Source: DATLMR01 sp035634255
Lineage (GTDB): Bacteria; Acidobacteriota; Blastocatellia; UBA7656
Assembly (NCBI GenBank): GCA_035634255.1
Contig: DASQDI010000020.1
Location: 1 to 52,688 of the forward strand
Direction of reading: 5' to 3'
DNA length: 52,688 bases
Shown one piece after another: positions 17,311-25,374 of this stretch. Numbering within the stretch: the stretch's first letter is position 1; each line of letters begins with the position of its first letter. A model generated the notes under the pieces. It did not search any database, was not told the DNA's origin, and was given only the letters and a program-made list of their open reading frames with translations. The position numbers were made by a program, and so were the translations under genes.

Positions 17311-18135
17311 ATGACTACTGACAGCGAAGCCATTCAACAGCCGATTGATAAGTACATCCTCCTGAAAGAGCCTTATTACCTGCCCGTGAAACAGGAAGTG
17401 GAGTTGTTCGAGGCGGCCTACAGGGCCCGGCTCCCGGTCATGCTGAAAGGCCCCACGGGCTGCGGCAAGACGAGGTTCATCGAGAACATGGCCTGGAGGC
17501 TCGGCCGCCCCCTCGTGACGGTGGCCTGCCATGAAGACCTCTCCGCCACGGACCTCGTGGGGCGTTTCCTGCTCGAAGGGGACGAGACGGTCTGGCACGA
17601 CGGCCCGCTCACGACGGCGGTCAAGCACGGGGCGATCTGCTACCTCGACGAAGTGGTCGAGGCGCGCAAAGACACCCTCGTCCTGATCCACCCCCTCACC
17701 GACGACCGCAGGATTCTGCCCGTCGAAAAGCTCGGGGCCATCCTGCGGGCCCCGGACGACTTCCTCCTCGTCGTATCTTATAACCCCGGCTATCAGAGCG
17801 TGCTCAAAGACCTGAAGCAATCGACGAGGCAGCGGTTCGTCGGGCTGGAATTCGACTACCCCCCGGCCCAGCTCGAAGTCGAGATACTGATGCACGAAGG
17901 CGGGGTGGACGAGCAGACCGCGCGCGACCTCGTTCTGATCGGGGAGAAAGTGCGCAACCTGAAAGGCCACGGGCTTGAGGAAGGGGTCTCGACCCGCCTG
18001 CTCGTCTACGCCGCGCAGCTCGTCAGCCGGGGCATCCACCCGCACGTCGCCTGCGAAGTCTCCATCTGCAGCCCGATCACCGATGACGCCGAGCTTCAGC
18101 GCAGCATTCGGGAGATAGTTACGACAGTCATCTGA
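17311..18135 (+). CDS. CbbQ/NirQ/NorQ-type MoxR AAA+ ATPase
   Basis: 274 residues. Walker A is G-P-T-G-C-G-K-T (47-54) and Walker B I-C-Y-L-D-E (D113, E114), with sensor 1 V-V-S-Y-N-P-G-Y near 160 and a C-terminal domain of CbbQ type. These ATPases remodel or insert metal into partner enzymes (Rubisco, NO reductase, others) with a VWA-domain partner such as CbbO or NorD. No VWA gene or client is next to it, so its target is open. The NosL and DsbD genes are close but on the other strand. The start has GCGGAG just upstream. Confidence 0.88.
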   Translation: MTTDSEAIQQPIDKYILLKEPYYLPVKQEVELFEAAYRARLPVMLKGPTGCGKTRFIENMAWRLGRPLVTVACHEDLSATDLVGRFLLEGDETVWHDGPLTTAVKHGAICYLDEVVEARKDTLVLIHPLTDDRRILPVEKLGAILRAPDDFLLVVSYNPGYQSVLKDLKQSTRQRFVGLEFDYPPAQLEVEILMHEGGVDEQTARDLVLIGEKVRNLKGHGLEEGVSTRLLVYAAQLVSRGIHPHVACEVSICSPITDDAELQRSIREIVTTVI

Positions 18136-18234
18136 GCGCCCGGACCGGCCTCCGGGCGAACTCTTGAAAATGGCTGTCATAGTGTGGCACTTTGTAAGTG
18201 TTTTGAGCGGCAGCGAAGGTGTGGTTGAACAAGA

Positions 18235-18450
18235 ATGATAAAAGGTCAACAAGCCTGGATACGAATCCGTGGGGCACCGGACGACCCTGAATCATTCGAT
18301 CTCGCGACATGGACAGGGATCAACTGGTCCATACCCCGTGTTAATTCGCTCGGCGACACGATATACATTCAAATCCCCGACTACATGATCATGGAAACGC
18401 TCCCGGCTTCGACCAGACCGCAGGACTTATACAGGGACAGGGGCCGCTAA
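18235..18450 (+). CDS. Small protein of unknown function
   Basis: 71 residues with no recognised family. The sequence is rich in W, I and P in the middle (W-T-G-I-N-W-S-I-P-R) and ends in charged residues. Codon third positions look coding but the ribosome site is poor. Its stop overlaps the stop of the convergent hydrolase gene by three bases. The 100 bp before it hold no clear promoter. It may be a chance frame. Confidence 0.45.
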   Translation: MIKGQQAWIRIRGAPDDPESFDLATWTGINWSIPRVNSLGDTIYIQIPDYMIMETLPASTRPQDLYRDRGR

Positions 18451-19412
18451 GAATCCCCCGGAGATGGCTTCGGCCGGCCCCTGACTCCCGACCTCAGCGT
18501 GCCTATCCTTTCGATAAAAATCTCGATCACGTCGCCCTCGCGCAGGAATGCGGGCGGGTTACGATGGACGCCCACGCCCGACGGAGTCCCCGTCGAGATG
18601 ATGTCGCCCGGCCTCAGGGTGAGGTCCTGCGAGATGAACTCGATCAGTTGAGGGACCTTGAAGATCAGGTCGCTGGTGTTCGAGTCCTGCCTGACCTCCC
18701 CATTCATCAGCAGGCGGATGTCGAGCGTGTGAGGGTCGGGAATCTCTTCGGTCGTCACTAGCCACGGGCCGCAGGGGGCGAAAGTGTCGAGCCCCTTCGC
18801 CCGCGCCCACTGGCTCTCGCTCCTCTGAAGGTCGCGCGCCGTCACGTCATTCATAATCGTATAGCCCGCGACGTAATCGTAAGCGTCCCGCGCCTTCACG
18901 TCCTTCGCCTCCCTCCCGATGACCACCGCGAGCTCGGCTTCGTAATCCGGCTTCTCCGTGATCCGAGGCAGGATGATGGAGTCTTCAGGCCCTATCAGGG
19001 CCGTCACACACTTCGAGAATATCAGGGGGCTCGACGGCGCTTCCTTCTTCTGCTCGGCGGCGTGCGCGGCATAATTCAATCCGACGGCGAGAATCTTTCC
19101 CGGCCTGGTGACGGGCGCGTTCAAGGCCACCCCTTCGAGCGGCTTCAACGCGCCCGCGTCCCTGCACGTTCCGGCTAGCTTCGGGTCGTCCGATATGCGA
19201 GCGGCCAGACCGAGAAGCGCCCGCTCTCCGAACGCGAGCAGGTCGAGCGCGTCTTCGAGCCGGGCGCTCGAAGACGTGAACAACCTCTGTCTCCCTATCT
19301 CGACTTTGCCGCGCTCCTCAAGGTCGCGGAACGCGCGGGCGTCGAACACCTCAGAGCCGATAATCATGCCGGAACGGTTCTGGCCTCCCGAGCGCATTGA
19401 TAGCAGTTTCAT
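18447..19412 (-). CDS. Fumarylacetoacetate hydrolase-family enzyme
   Basis: 321 residues. An N-terminal cap (about 1-90) precedes the FAH fold with K-I-L-A-V-G-L-N-Y-A-A-H-A-A-E, the metal-binding E-A-E-L-A-V-V-I-G and D-V-T-A-R-D, and the C-terminal S-T-G-T-P-S-G-V-G. The family cleaves or decarboxylates C-C bonds of beta-diketo or oxo acids with Mg2+; the exact substrate (acylpyruvate, oxaloacetate or an aromatic breakdown product) cannot be read from sequence. The ATG at 19412 has GGGAGGGG close upstream and begins the conserved M-K-L-L. It stands alone, divergent from homoserine dehydrogenase. Confidence 0.9.
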   Translation of the reverse strand: MKLLSMRSGGQNRSGMIIGSEVFDARAFRDLEERGKVEIGRQRLFTSSSARLEDALDLLAFGERALLGLAARISDDPKLAGTCRDAGALKPLEGVALNAPVTRPGKILAVGLNYAAHAAEQKKEAPSSPLIFSKCVTALIGPEDSIILPRITEKPDYEAELAVVIGREAKDVKARDAYDYVAGYTIMNDVTARDLQRSESQWARAKGLDTFAPCGPWLVTTEEIPDPHTLDIRLLMNGEVRQDSNTSDLIFKVPQLIEFISQDLTLRPGDIISTGTPSGVGVHRNPPAFLREGDVIEIFIERIGTLRSGVRGRPKPSPGDS

Positions 19413-19508
19413 CGTTCCCCTCCCCTCATGAAATGAAGGGCGATTATACCAGACCCCGCCCGCATCAGGTTTAAGCATCGCCCAGGATCGATTATCATCG
19501 CACGAGCT

Positions 19509-20564
19509 ATGGAGATTAAATCCGCTGAAATCAAATTTGCTTTCGTGGGCTTCGGCAATGTCGCGCGGGCATTCGCGCGGCTGCTCGATTCGCACGGGGC
19601 CCGGCTCGAAAATGAATTCGGGCTCAGGTGGAAGACGACCGGAATCGCGACCGGCCATCACGGCTGCGTGATCGGGGAAGACCTCGATTTGAACGAGGCG
19701 GCGCGTCGCGTCGAGGCGGGCTCGACCCTTTCGGGGCTGCCGGGCTCCTCTGAGGCGGGAGATTCGTCGAGCGTCATCGAAAGCTGCGGGGCCGACCTGT
19801 TATTCGAAACGACTCCCCTGAGCCCTTCCGACGGAGAGCCCGCGATCATGCACATTCGCCGGGCCTTCGAGCTTGGGATGAGCGTCGTCACCGCGAACAA
19901 GGGGCCTCTGGCATTCGCCTACCGGGATTTGCAGGCGCTCGCGGAGCGGAAGGGGGCGTGCTTCAGATTCGAAGGCGCGGTGATGGACGGGGCCCCGGTC
20001 TTCAACCTCGTCCGGGAGTGCCTGCCGGGCGCGGCCGTCCAGGGCTTTTCGGGAGTCCTCAACAGCACCACGAACTACGTGCTGACGAAGATGGAAGCGG
20101 GCCAGCCCTTCGGCGAGGCCCTCGGCGACGCGGTTCGCTTGCAGATCAGCGAGGCGAACTCCGACTACGACATCGACGGGTGGGACGCGGCGGTCAAGGC
20201 GGTGGCTCTCGCGAACGTGCTTATGGGGGCGGACGCGCGCCCTCGGGAGGTGGCGCGGACGGGCATTCGCTCGGTCACGGAATCCGAATTGAGAGACGCG
20301 GCCTCGGGCGGCATGGCCGTGCGGTTGATCGCGAGCGCGGAACGCGGCCCTGAAGGGGTCCGCCTGTCGGTCGGGCCGCGGAGGGTTTCCCTCTCTTCTC
20401 CGCTCGGGGCCGTGCGCGGCACTTCGAGCGTCCTCGTGCTCAGGACGGACCTGATGGGGGAGATCACGATCATCGAAAGCGACCCCGGCATAGAGCAGAC
20501 GGGCTACGCGCTCCTGAGCGACCTCATCAGCGTCCATGAATTCGTGAAGCGGCGATTTACCTAA
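19509..20564 (+). CDS. Homoserine dehydrogenase, short form
   Basis: 351 residues: NAD(P)-binding motif F-V-G-F-G-N-V-A-R-A-F at the start, T-A-N-K-G-P-L-A near 135, and the catalytic region F-S-G-V-L-N-S-T-T-N-Y-V-L with S-D-Y-D-I-D-G-W-D-A-A-V-K. It reduces aspartate semialdehyde to homoserine, the entry to threonine and methionine. The regulatory ACT domain found in many bacterial enzymes is absent, so allosteric threonine control is probably lacking. No other pathway gene is nearby. The ribosome site before the ATG is weak. Confidence 0.9.
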   Translation: MEIKSAEIKFAFVGFGNVARAFARLLDSHGARLENEFGLRWKTTGIATGHHGCVIGEDLDLNEAARRVEAGSTLSGLPGSSEAGDSSSVIESCGADLLFETTPLSPSDGEPAIMHIRRAFELGMSVVTANKGPLAFAYRDLQALAERKGACFRFEGAVMDGAPVFNLVRECLPGAAVQGFSGVLNSTTNYVLTKMEAGQPFGEALGDAVRLQISEANSDYDIDGWDAAVKAVALANVLMGADARPREVARTGIRSVTESELRDAASGGMAVRLIASAERGPEGVRLSVGPRRVSLSSPLGAVRGTSSVLVLRTDLMGEITIIESDPGIEQTGYALLSDLISVHEFVKRRFT

Positions 20565-20615
20565 TGAAAGCGGCCCGGACCCGAAAGACAGGCCCCTCTA
20601 TTTGCGTGCGGTTAC

Positions 20616-20645
20616 TTGCCCTTCATCCGCGGGATATGCTATAAG
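20616..20645 (+). promoter_or_regulatory. hppA promoter with extended -10
   Basis: TTGCCC (20616-20621) and TATAAG (20640-20645) are 18 nt apart, with TG one base before the -10 (extended -10). It implies a transcript leader of about 190 nt before hppA. Confidence 0.6.
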
Positions 20646-20682
20646 CCTCTTTTTGCCGTGAGAGCTTTTAGAGTGTCTGTGC

Positions 20683-20764
20683 CTGTGGGGAGCGCGGAAA
20701 AACCGTCCTGCCACAGCTAAACCCGGAATATGACAGGCTGGACGTGTCATCGAGATTTTACTCG
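20683..20764 (+). other. Structured 5' leader of hppA
   Basis: Three hairpins follow one another: 20683-20688 with 20711-20716 (inner CGG/CCG), 20730-20735 with 20745-20750, and 20751-20754 with 20761-20764. A further small stem may form at about 20791-20801. I could not match it to a known riboswitch class. A leader this folded before an ion-pumping pyrophosphatase may be regulatory. Confidence 0.45.
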
Positions 20765-20840
20765 CATCCTTAAAGGTCACGGTTTACGGCAGCCGGTGGC
20801 TAACGCGCGAATTTAATGTAAGGAGAGATAAGGACGTTCT

Positions 20841-23378
20841 ATGGAACTATCGATAGTTCTGGTTATTAGCATTTTGTCTATGATCTTTGCCGGGGGGATG
20901 CGTCTCATCCCCGCTGTAATCAAGAAGAGCGCGAAGGCTTTCTTGCGGCCTCGAATCGCGGCGACGACCTCCTCCCTCATCGCGATGGCGTCGGGCGCGT
21001 CGGCGGCTATGGCCCAGTCCCCGCAGGCGACCCCGCACACGCCGGGCGGCGAGGCGAATCTGATACTCCCAGACCTGTCGCGGGTCGAGTTTCTGGGGAT
21101 CGACGGCCACACCCTCCTGCTCGTGGGGCTCGTCATATGTTTTCTGGGCCTGTTGTTCGGGCTGCTGATTTACCAGAACCTGAAAAAGCTCCCCGTACAT
21201 GGGTCGATGCGGGAGATCTCCGAGCTGATTTACGAAACGTGCAAGACCTACCTGATCACGCAGGGCAGATTCATCCTCATTCTCGAAGCATTCATCGCCG
21301 TGATTATCGTCCTCTATTTCGGCTTCCTGCTGAGGTTCGAGGCGCTGCGGGTGATCATCATCCTCCTGTTCAGCCTCATCGGCATCGCCGGGAGTTACGG
21401 GGTCGCGTGGTTCGGAATCCGCGTCAACACGTTCGCCAACTCGCGCACGGCCTTCGCCAGCCTTCCCGGAAGGCCCTTCCCGATTTATGCGATCCCGCTT
21501 AAGGCCGGCATGAGCATCGGCATGCTGCTCATCAGCGTCGAGCTTCTCATCATGCTTTGCATACTCCTGTTCATCCCCGGAGAGTACGCAGGCCCCTGCT
21601 TCATCGGGTTCGCAATCGGCGAGAGCCTCGGCGCGGCCGCCCTGCGAATCGCCGGAGGCATCTTCACCAAGATCGCCGACATAGGCTCGGACCTGATGAA
21701 GATCGAGTTCAAGATCAAGGAGGACGACGCGCGGAATCCGGGCGTGATCGCCGACTGCACGGGCGACAACGCGGGCGACTCGGTCGGGCCGACCGCGGAC
21801 GGCTTCGAAACGTACGGCGTGACCGGGGTGGCCCTCATAACCTTCATCCTGCTCGCGGTCACGAGCCCGACCGTCCAGGTCCAGCTGCTGGTCTGGATTT
21901 TCATGATGCGCGTGATGATGGTGGTCGCCAGCGCCCTGTCGTACTTCATCAACGAGGCGTGGGCCAGGTCCAGGTACGCGAATGCGGAGACTATGAATTT
22001 CGAAGCCCCGCTCACGTCCCTCGTCTGGATCACGTCGATCCTGTCCGTAGCCCTCACCTATGTCGTCTCCTACCTCATCATACCGACGCTCGGGGGAGAC
22101 GCCTCGCTCTGGTGGAAGCTCTCGACGATCATCTCCTGCGGGACGCTCGCGGGCGCGATCATCCCCGAACTGGTCAAGGTGTTCACCTCCACCGAGTCGC
22201 GCCACGTCCAGGAAGTGGTCACGTCATCGGCCGAAGGCGGCGCGTCGCTCAACATCCTGTCGGGGCTGGTCGCGGGCAACTTCTCCGCATACTGGCTGGG
22301 CATAAGCATCGTCGCCCTGATGGGTATCGCCTACGGAGTCAGCACTCTGGGGCTGGGCGCTCTGATGGCGGCCCCGGCGGTCTTCGCGTTCGGGCTGGTC
22401 GCGTTCGGCTTCCTCGGCATGGGGCCGGTCACGATTGCCGTGGACTCGTACGGCCCGGTCACGGACAACGCGCAGTCTATCTACGAGCTTTCGCTGATCG
22501 AGACGGTGCCCGGCATAAAGCAGGAGCTCAAGAGGGATTACAACATCGACGTGAACTTCGAGAGGGCCAAGCACCTGCTCGAAGAGAACGACGGCGCGGG
22601 CAACACCTTCAAGGCGACGGCCAAGCCCGTGCTGATCGGCACGGCGGTCGTCGGGGCGACGACGATGATCTTCTCGATCATCATGGCCCTGACTTCGGGG
22701 CTGACCACGAACACTCAAAGCCTGTCGCTGCTGCACGCGCCCTTCGTCCTCGGGCTCATCACGGGCGGCGCGGTCATATTCTGGTTCACGGGGGCCTCCA
22801 TTCAGGCCGTGACGACCGGCGCTTACCGCGCGGTGGAGTTCATCAAGCGCAACATCAAGCTCGACGGCAGCACGAAGGCGTCCATCGCCGACAGCAAGAA
22901 GGTGGTCGAGATATGCACGAAGTACGCCCAGAGCGGGATGTTCAACATCTTCCTCACGGTCTTCTTTTCCACGCTCGCCTTCGCCTTCGTCGAGCCCTTC
23001 TTCTTCATCGGCTACCTGATCTCGATAGCGATCTTCGGGCTCTATCAGGCGATCTTCATGGCCAACGCGGGCGGCGCGTGGGACAACGCGAAAAAGGTCG
23101 TCGAGGTCGAGAGGAGGATGAGCGGGACCCCCCTGCACGACGCCACGGTCGTCGGAGACATGGTCGGAGACCCGTTCAAGGACACGTCTTCAGTGGCCCT
23201 GAATCCCGTCATCAAATTCACGACCCTGTTCGGCCTGCTCGCCGTCGAGCTTGCGGTCAAGCTCACGCATGACACCGGCCCGGCCGTCAGCTACGCGCTG
23301 GCCGCGATATTCTTCCTCATCTCCCTCTTCTTCATCTGGCGTTCCTTTTACGGGATGCGTATCGGGAAGGAGAATTGA
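20841..23378 (+). CDS. hppA: Membrane-bound ion-pumping pyrophosphatase
   Basis: 845 residues with about 16 membrane helices. Pyrophosphate-binding acidic motifs are clear: E-D-D-A-R-N-P-G-V-I-A-D, T-G-D-N-A-G-D-S-V-G near residue 305-320, and V-G-D-M-V-G-D-P-F-K-D-T-S near 770. It couples PPi hydrolysis to H+ (or Na+) export. The usual C-A-G-M-A-A-D-L-F-E stretch reads S-V-G-P-T-A-D-G-F-E here, and the usual D-N-A-G-G-I reads D-N-A-Q-S-I, so it belongs to a divergent branch; ion and K+ dependence should not be assumed. The start has AGGAGAG about 12 bases upstream. Confidence 0.93.
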   Translation: MELSIVLVISILSMIFAGGMRLIPAVIKKSAKAFLRPRIAATTSSLIAMASGASAAMAQSPQATPHTPGGEANLILPDLSRVEFLGIDGHTLLLVGLVICFLGLLFGLLIYQNLKKLPVHGSMREISELIYETCKTYLITQGRFILILEAFIAVIIVLYFGFLLRFEALRVIIILLFSLIGIAGSYGVAWFGIRVNTFANSRTAFASLPGRPFPIYAIPLKAGMSIGMLLISVELLIMLCILLFIPGEYAGPCFIGFAIGESLGAAALRIAGGIFTKIADIGSDLMKIEFKIKEDDARNPGVIADCTGDNAGDSVGPTADGFETYGVTGVALITFILLAVTSPTVQVQLLVWIFMMRVMMVVASALSYFINEAWARSRYANAETMNFEAPLTSLVWITSILSVALTYVVSYLIIPTLGGDASLWWKLSTIISCGTLAGAIIPELVKVFTSTESRHVQEVVTSSAEGGASLNILSGLVAGNFSAYWLGISIVALMGIAYGVSTLGLGALMAAPAVFAFGLVAFGFLGMGPVTIAVDSYGPVTDNAQSIYELSLIETVPGIKQELKRDYNIDVNFERAKHLLEENDGAGNTFKATAKPVLIGTAVVGATTMIFSIIMALTSGLTTNTQSLSLLHAPFVLGLITGGAVIFWFTGASIQAVTTGAYRAVEFIKRNIKLDGSTKASIADSKKVVEICTKYAQSGMFNIFLTVFFSTLAFAFVEPFFFIGYLISIAIFGLYQAIFMANAGGAWDNAKKVVEVERRMSGTPLHDATVVGDMVGDPFKDTSSVALNPVIKFTTLFGLLAVELAVKLTHDTGPAVSYALAAIFFLISLFFIWRSFYGMRIGKEN

Positions 23379-23434
23379 AGGCCGGCGGCCGGCGCTCGCG
23401 GTCAGTCCGCATCCGACACAAAATTACTGGAATA

Positions 23435-23466
23435 AAGAGGCGCGGGATTATGTTCTCGCGCCTCTT
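23435..23466 (+). terminator. hppA terminator
   Basis: Arms 23435-23447 and 23454-23466 make a 13-bp stem with one G-U pair and a 6-nt loop, 56 bp after the hppA stop. The downstream sequence is only moderately T-rich. Confidence 0.75.
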
Positions 23467-23498
23467 CGCTTTCACCCGCCCGAGGCTAATCTGGACCG

Positions 23499-23514
23499 CA
23501 TCGATCCATCGATG
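23499..23514. repeat. Short perfect inverted repeat
   Basis: CATCGAT, two bases, ATCGATG. It lies 90 bp before the DedA-family gene and could be an operator, but no regulator is nearby. Confidence 0.25.
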
Positions 23515-23604
23515 TTAGTATGGACCTATGTTGCCCAGAAGTAGTCGCCTGGTCCCGCTGCCCCGCCAGGTGAATGAATTACGAGCATCCAGCGGGTTTC
23601 GGTT

Positions 23605-24222
23605 ATGAGTGAAGGTCGGACCTGGACTCCCAGGCGAATCACGGAAAGGCTATGCAGGAACGCAGAGCAGGCGTCCGCGCACCCGTGGATAATGGTGATG
23701 CTCTGCGTGCTGGAGTTTCTCGGGTGTACCATTCTGCCGCTCCCGATGGCTTTGATAATGGTGGCCCTCGTGAGCGCGGCCCCTCTGAAATGGGCGCGGT
23801 TCGCTTTCAGCGCGAGCCTGGGGTCGATAGCGGGCGGGATACTGCTCTACACCATCGGGCGACTCTTCTTCAGCTCCGCCGGGAGCTCTCTGATCAGCTA
23901 CTATGGCAGCGAAGGCCGCTGGGCGGACATCATCGGCTGGTTCAACAGCGAGTGGGGGATAGCCCTGATCGTCATCGCGGGAGTGACGACCGGCCTCTTC
24001 CGGGTCGCCAGTCTCGCGGCCGGGTTCACGGGGATGACCCCGATAGTCTTCGTCATCTTTCTGGCGGTGAGCCGGTTCATCAGGTGGTTCAGCGAAGCGT
24101 ACGCGATCATGTACCTGGGCGGGCGGCTCAAGACGTGGCCGAAACATTATTACACTTACGCGACGGTCGGGGTGGCGGCGGTCGTGGTGGCCGCCCTGCT
24201 GGTAGTGAGCCTCGTGGCATAA
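23605..24222 (+). CDS. DedA/YqaA-family (VTT domain) membrane protein
   Basis: 205 residues with five or six hydrophobic stretches. The first helix region has E-F-L-G-C-T-I-L-P-L-P, and the central G-S-I-A-G-G-I-L-L-Y-T-I-G-R matches the VTT/SNARE-associated fold; A-G-F-T-G-M near 145 is also typical. DedA proteins are lipid scramblases or transporters for undecaprenyl phosphate or phospholipids. The gene has a weak ribosome site and stands between a terminator and a small membrane-protein gene. Confidence 0.85.
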   Translation: MSEGRTWTPRRITERLCRNAEQASAHPWIMVMLCVLEFLGCTILPLPMALIMVALVSAAPLKWARFAFSASLGSIAGGILLYTIGRLFFSSAGSSLISYYGSEGRWADIIGWFNSEWGIALIVIAGVTTGLFRVASLAAGFTGMTPIVFVIFLAVSRFIRWFSEAYAIMYLGGRLKTWPKHYYTYATVGVAAVVVAALLVVSLVA

Positions 24223-24251
24223 TTTTTTCGCCTTCATAATTCAAGCTGAGG

Positions 24252-24281
24252 TTGCAAATCGAACGGGCATGCGTTCATAAT
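24252..24281 (+). promoter_or_regulatory. Candidate promoter for the small membrane protein gene
   Basis: TTGCAA (24252-24257) and CATAAT (24276-24281) are 18 nt apart, 31 bp before the ATG at 24313. Confidence 0.45.
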
Positions 24282-24312
24282 TGTCGGCTATCATTCTATT
24301 CACGGAGATATT

Positions 24313-24642
24313 ATGGCAGAAGAAAAAGTATTAAAGGGCGGACAGATTACCATACCGCGCATCCTGTTTCTCCTGGTGGTCGGCGGGCTGATCACGGCCA
24401 CGGTCGCTCTGGGCGGCGTGTGGCTCTCAATCGGCTACTGGCTGATTACGCTCAGCCTCTGCGTGCTCCTCTACCTCATCTCGGTCGATTACGGGGTCAC
24501 GATGGAGACGGCCGATTATAAGTCACAAGCCGTGACGGAAGGCCCAGGGCTGAGCGCCGAGGCGGGCGAGCCCGTGAAGACGACTCTGGGTGACACGAAG
24601 GGGCGGCGTCGGCCCGTCCGCGTGGCCAAGCGTAGAAGGTAA
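24313..24642 (+). CDS. Small two-helix membrane protein of unknown function
   Basis: 109 residues: a short charged N-terminus, two adjacent membrane helices (about 16-36 and 38-58), then a soluble tail ending in a strongly basic run (R-R-R-P-V-R-V-A-K-R-R-R). ACGGAGAT lies just before the ATG, and codon use matches its neighbours. The basic tail could touch lipid headgroups or nucleic acid. It lies 45 bp before cysteine dioxygenase. No family recognised. Confidence 0.7.
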   Translation: MAEEKVLKGGQITIPRILFLLVVGGLITATVALGGVWLSIGYWLITLSLCVLLYLISVDYGVTMETADYKSQAVTEGPGLSAEAGEPVKTTLGDTKGRRRPVRVAKRRR

Positions 24643-24687
24643 GCCCCGGTTGCGAGCCCCCGGCGGGCTGTTTCGCGAGCAAATGCG

Positions 24688-25272
24688 ATGCGAGTAATCG
24701 ACACAAATCTCAGCTACGACCCTCAAGCGTCGGGACTGGCGACCGACCTCTCACTGAATGAGTTAGCGGATTACATCAATAACCTTAAAGAAACGCCCTC
24801 GCTCGACCGTATCAAGGAGTGGTTTTCGGCGCTCAACCTGAGGCCCCGCGATTACGAGCGGCACAGAATATTTACGGAGCGCAAGTACGCCCGGAATCTC
24901 GTCGCGCGGAGCGAGTTCGCCGAATTGCTGATGCTTTGCTGGCGCTCGGGGCAGCGCACGCCGATCCACGACCACGGAGGGTCGGTCGGCGTCGTGCTCG
25001 TCTGCGAAGGGCAATTGACGGAGACCATGTTCGAGCGCGCCCCGGAAGGGCACGTCCGCCCCTACGACACTTTCAGGTGGGGGCCGCCCGCCGTCACGGG
25101 GGCCGATGTGCCGGACATTCACCAGCTTTCGAACCTTCAACCCTCGGGGCGTGACATGGTGACTCTGCATTGTTACGCGCCGCCGCTCAGCGTGCTCAAC
25201 ACCTACAGCCCGCGCAGCTCGAAAGTGGGGCGGTGGCGGGAAGGCTATTTCTCCGGCGGAGCGGGTATCTAA
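24688..25272 (+). CDS. Cysteine dioxygenase (type I)
   Basis: 194 residues, a cupin with the iron-binding three-His set H94 and H96 (P-I-H-D-H-G-G-S) and H145 (D-I-H-Q-L-S-N), and the conserved H-C-Y-A-P-P-L whose Tyr helps catalysis. It oxidises cysteine to cysteine sulfinate with O2. The Cys that forms a Cys-Tyr crosslink in animal enzymes is not visible, as in many bacterial forms. A related thiol dioxygenase substrate such as 3-mercaptopropionate cannot be excluded. It lies about 100 bp before a molybdoenzyme set that could use the sulfite formed downstream of this reaction. Confidence 0.88.
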   Translation: MRVIDTNLSYDPQASGLATDLSLNELADYINNLKETPSLDRIKEWFSALNLRPRDYERHRIFTERKYARNLVARSEFAELLMLCWRSGQRTPIHDHGGSVGVVLVCEGQLTETMFERAPEGHVRPYDTFRWGPPAVTGADVPDIHQLSNLQPSGRDMVTLHCYAPPLSVLNTYSPRSSKVGRWREGYFSGGAGI

Positions 25273-25374
25273 CTTGCCTTTCAGAATCACCTACCAACGT
25301 TCTTTCAACCAGCAAGTGACAGAGAGATATTGATTTTTAAAGGAGCCGCCGTTTTTGCGTAGGCTGATAGCTTA

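Noticed and set aside
20683..20800. Possible GEMM (c-di-GMP) or fluoride riboswitch before hppA
   Set aside because: Short resemblances (CACAG..AAACC, GGCAGCCGG) exist, but the conserved order of stems and the core sequence of either class could not be fitted.
21557..23272. 571-codon frame inside hppA
   Set aside because: Shadow of the pyrophosphatase in another frame, rich in Arg/His/Gly.
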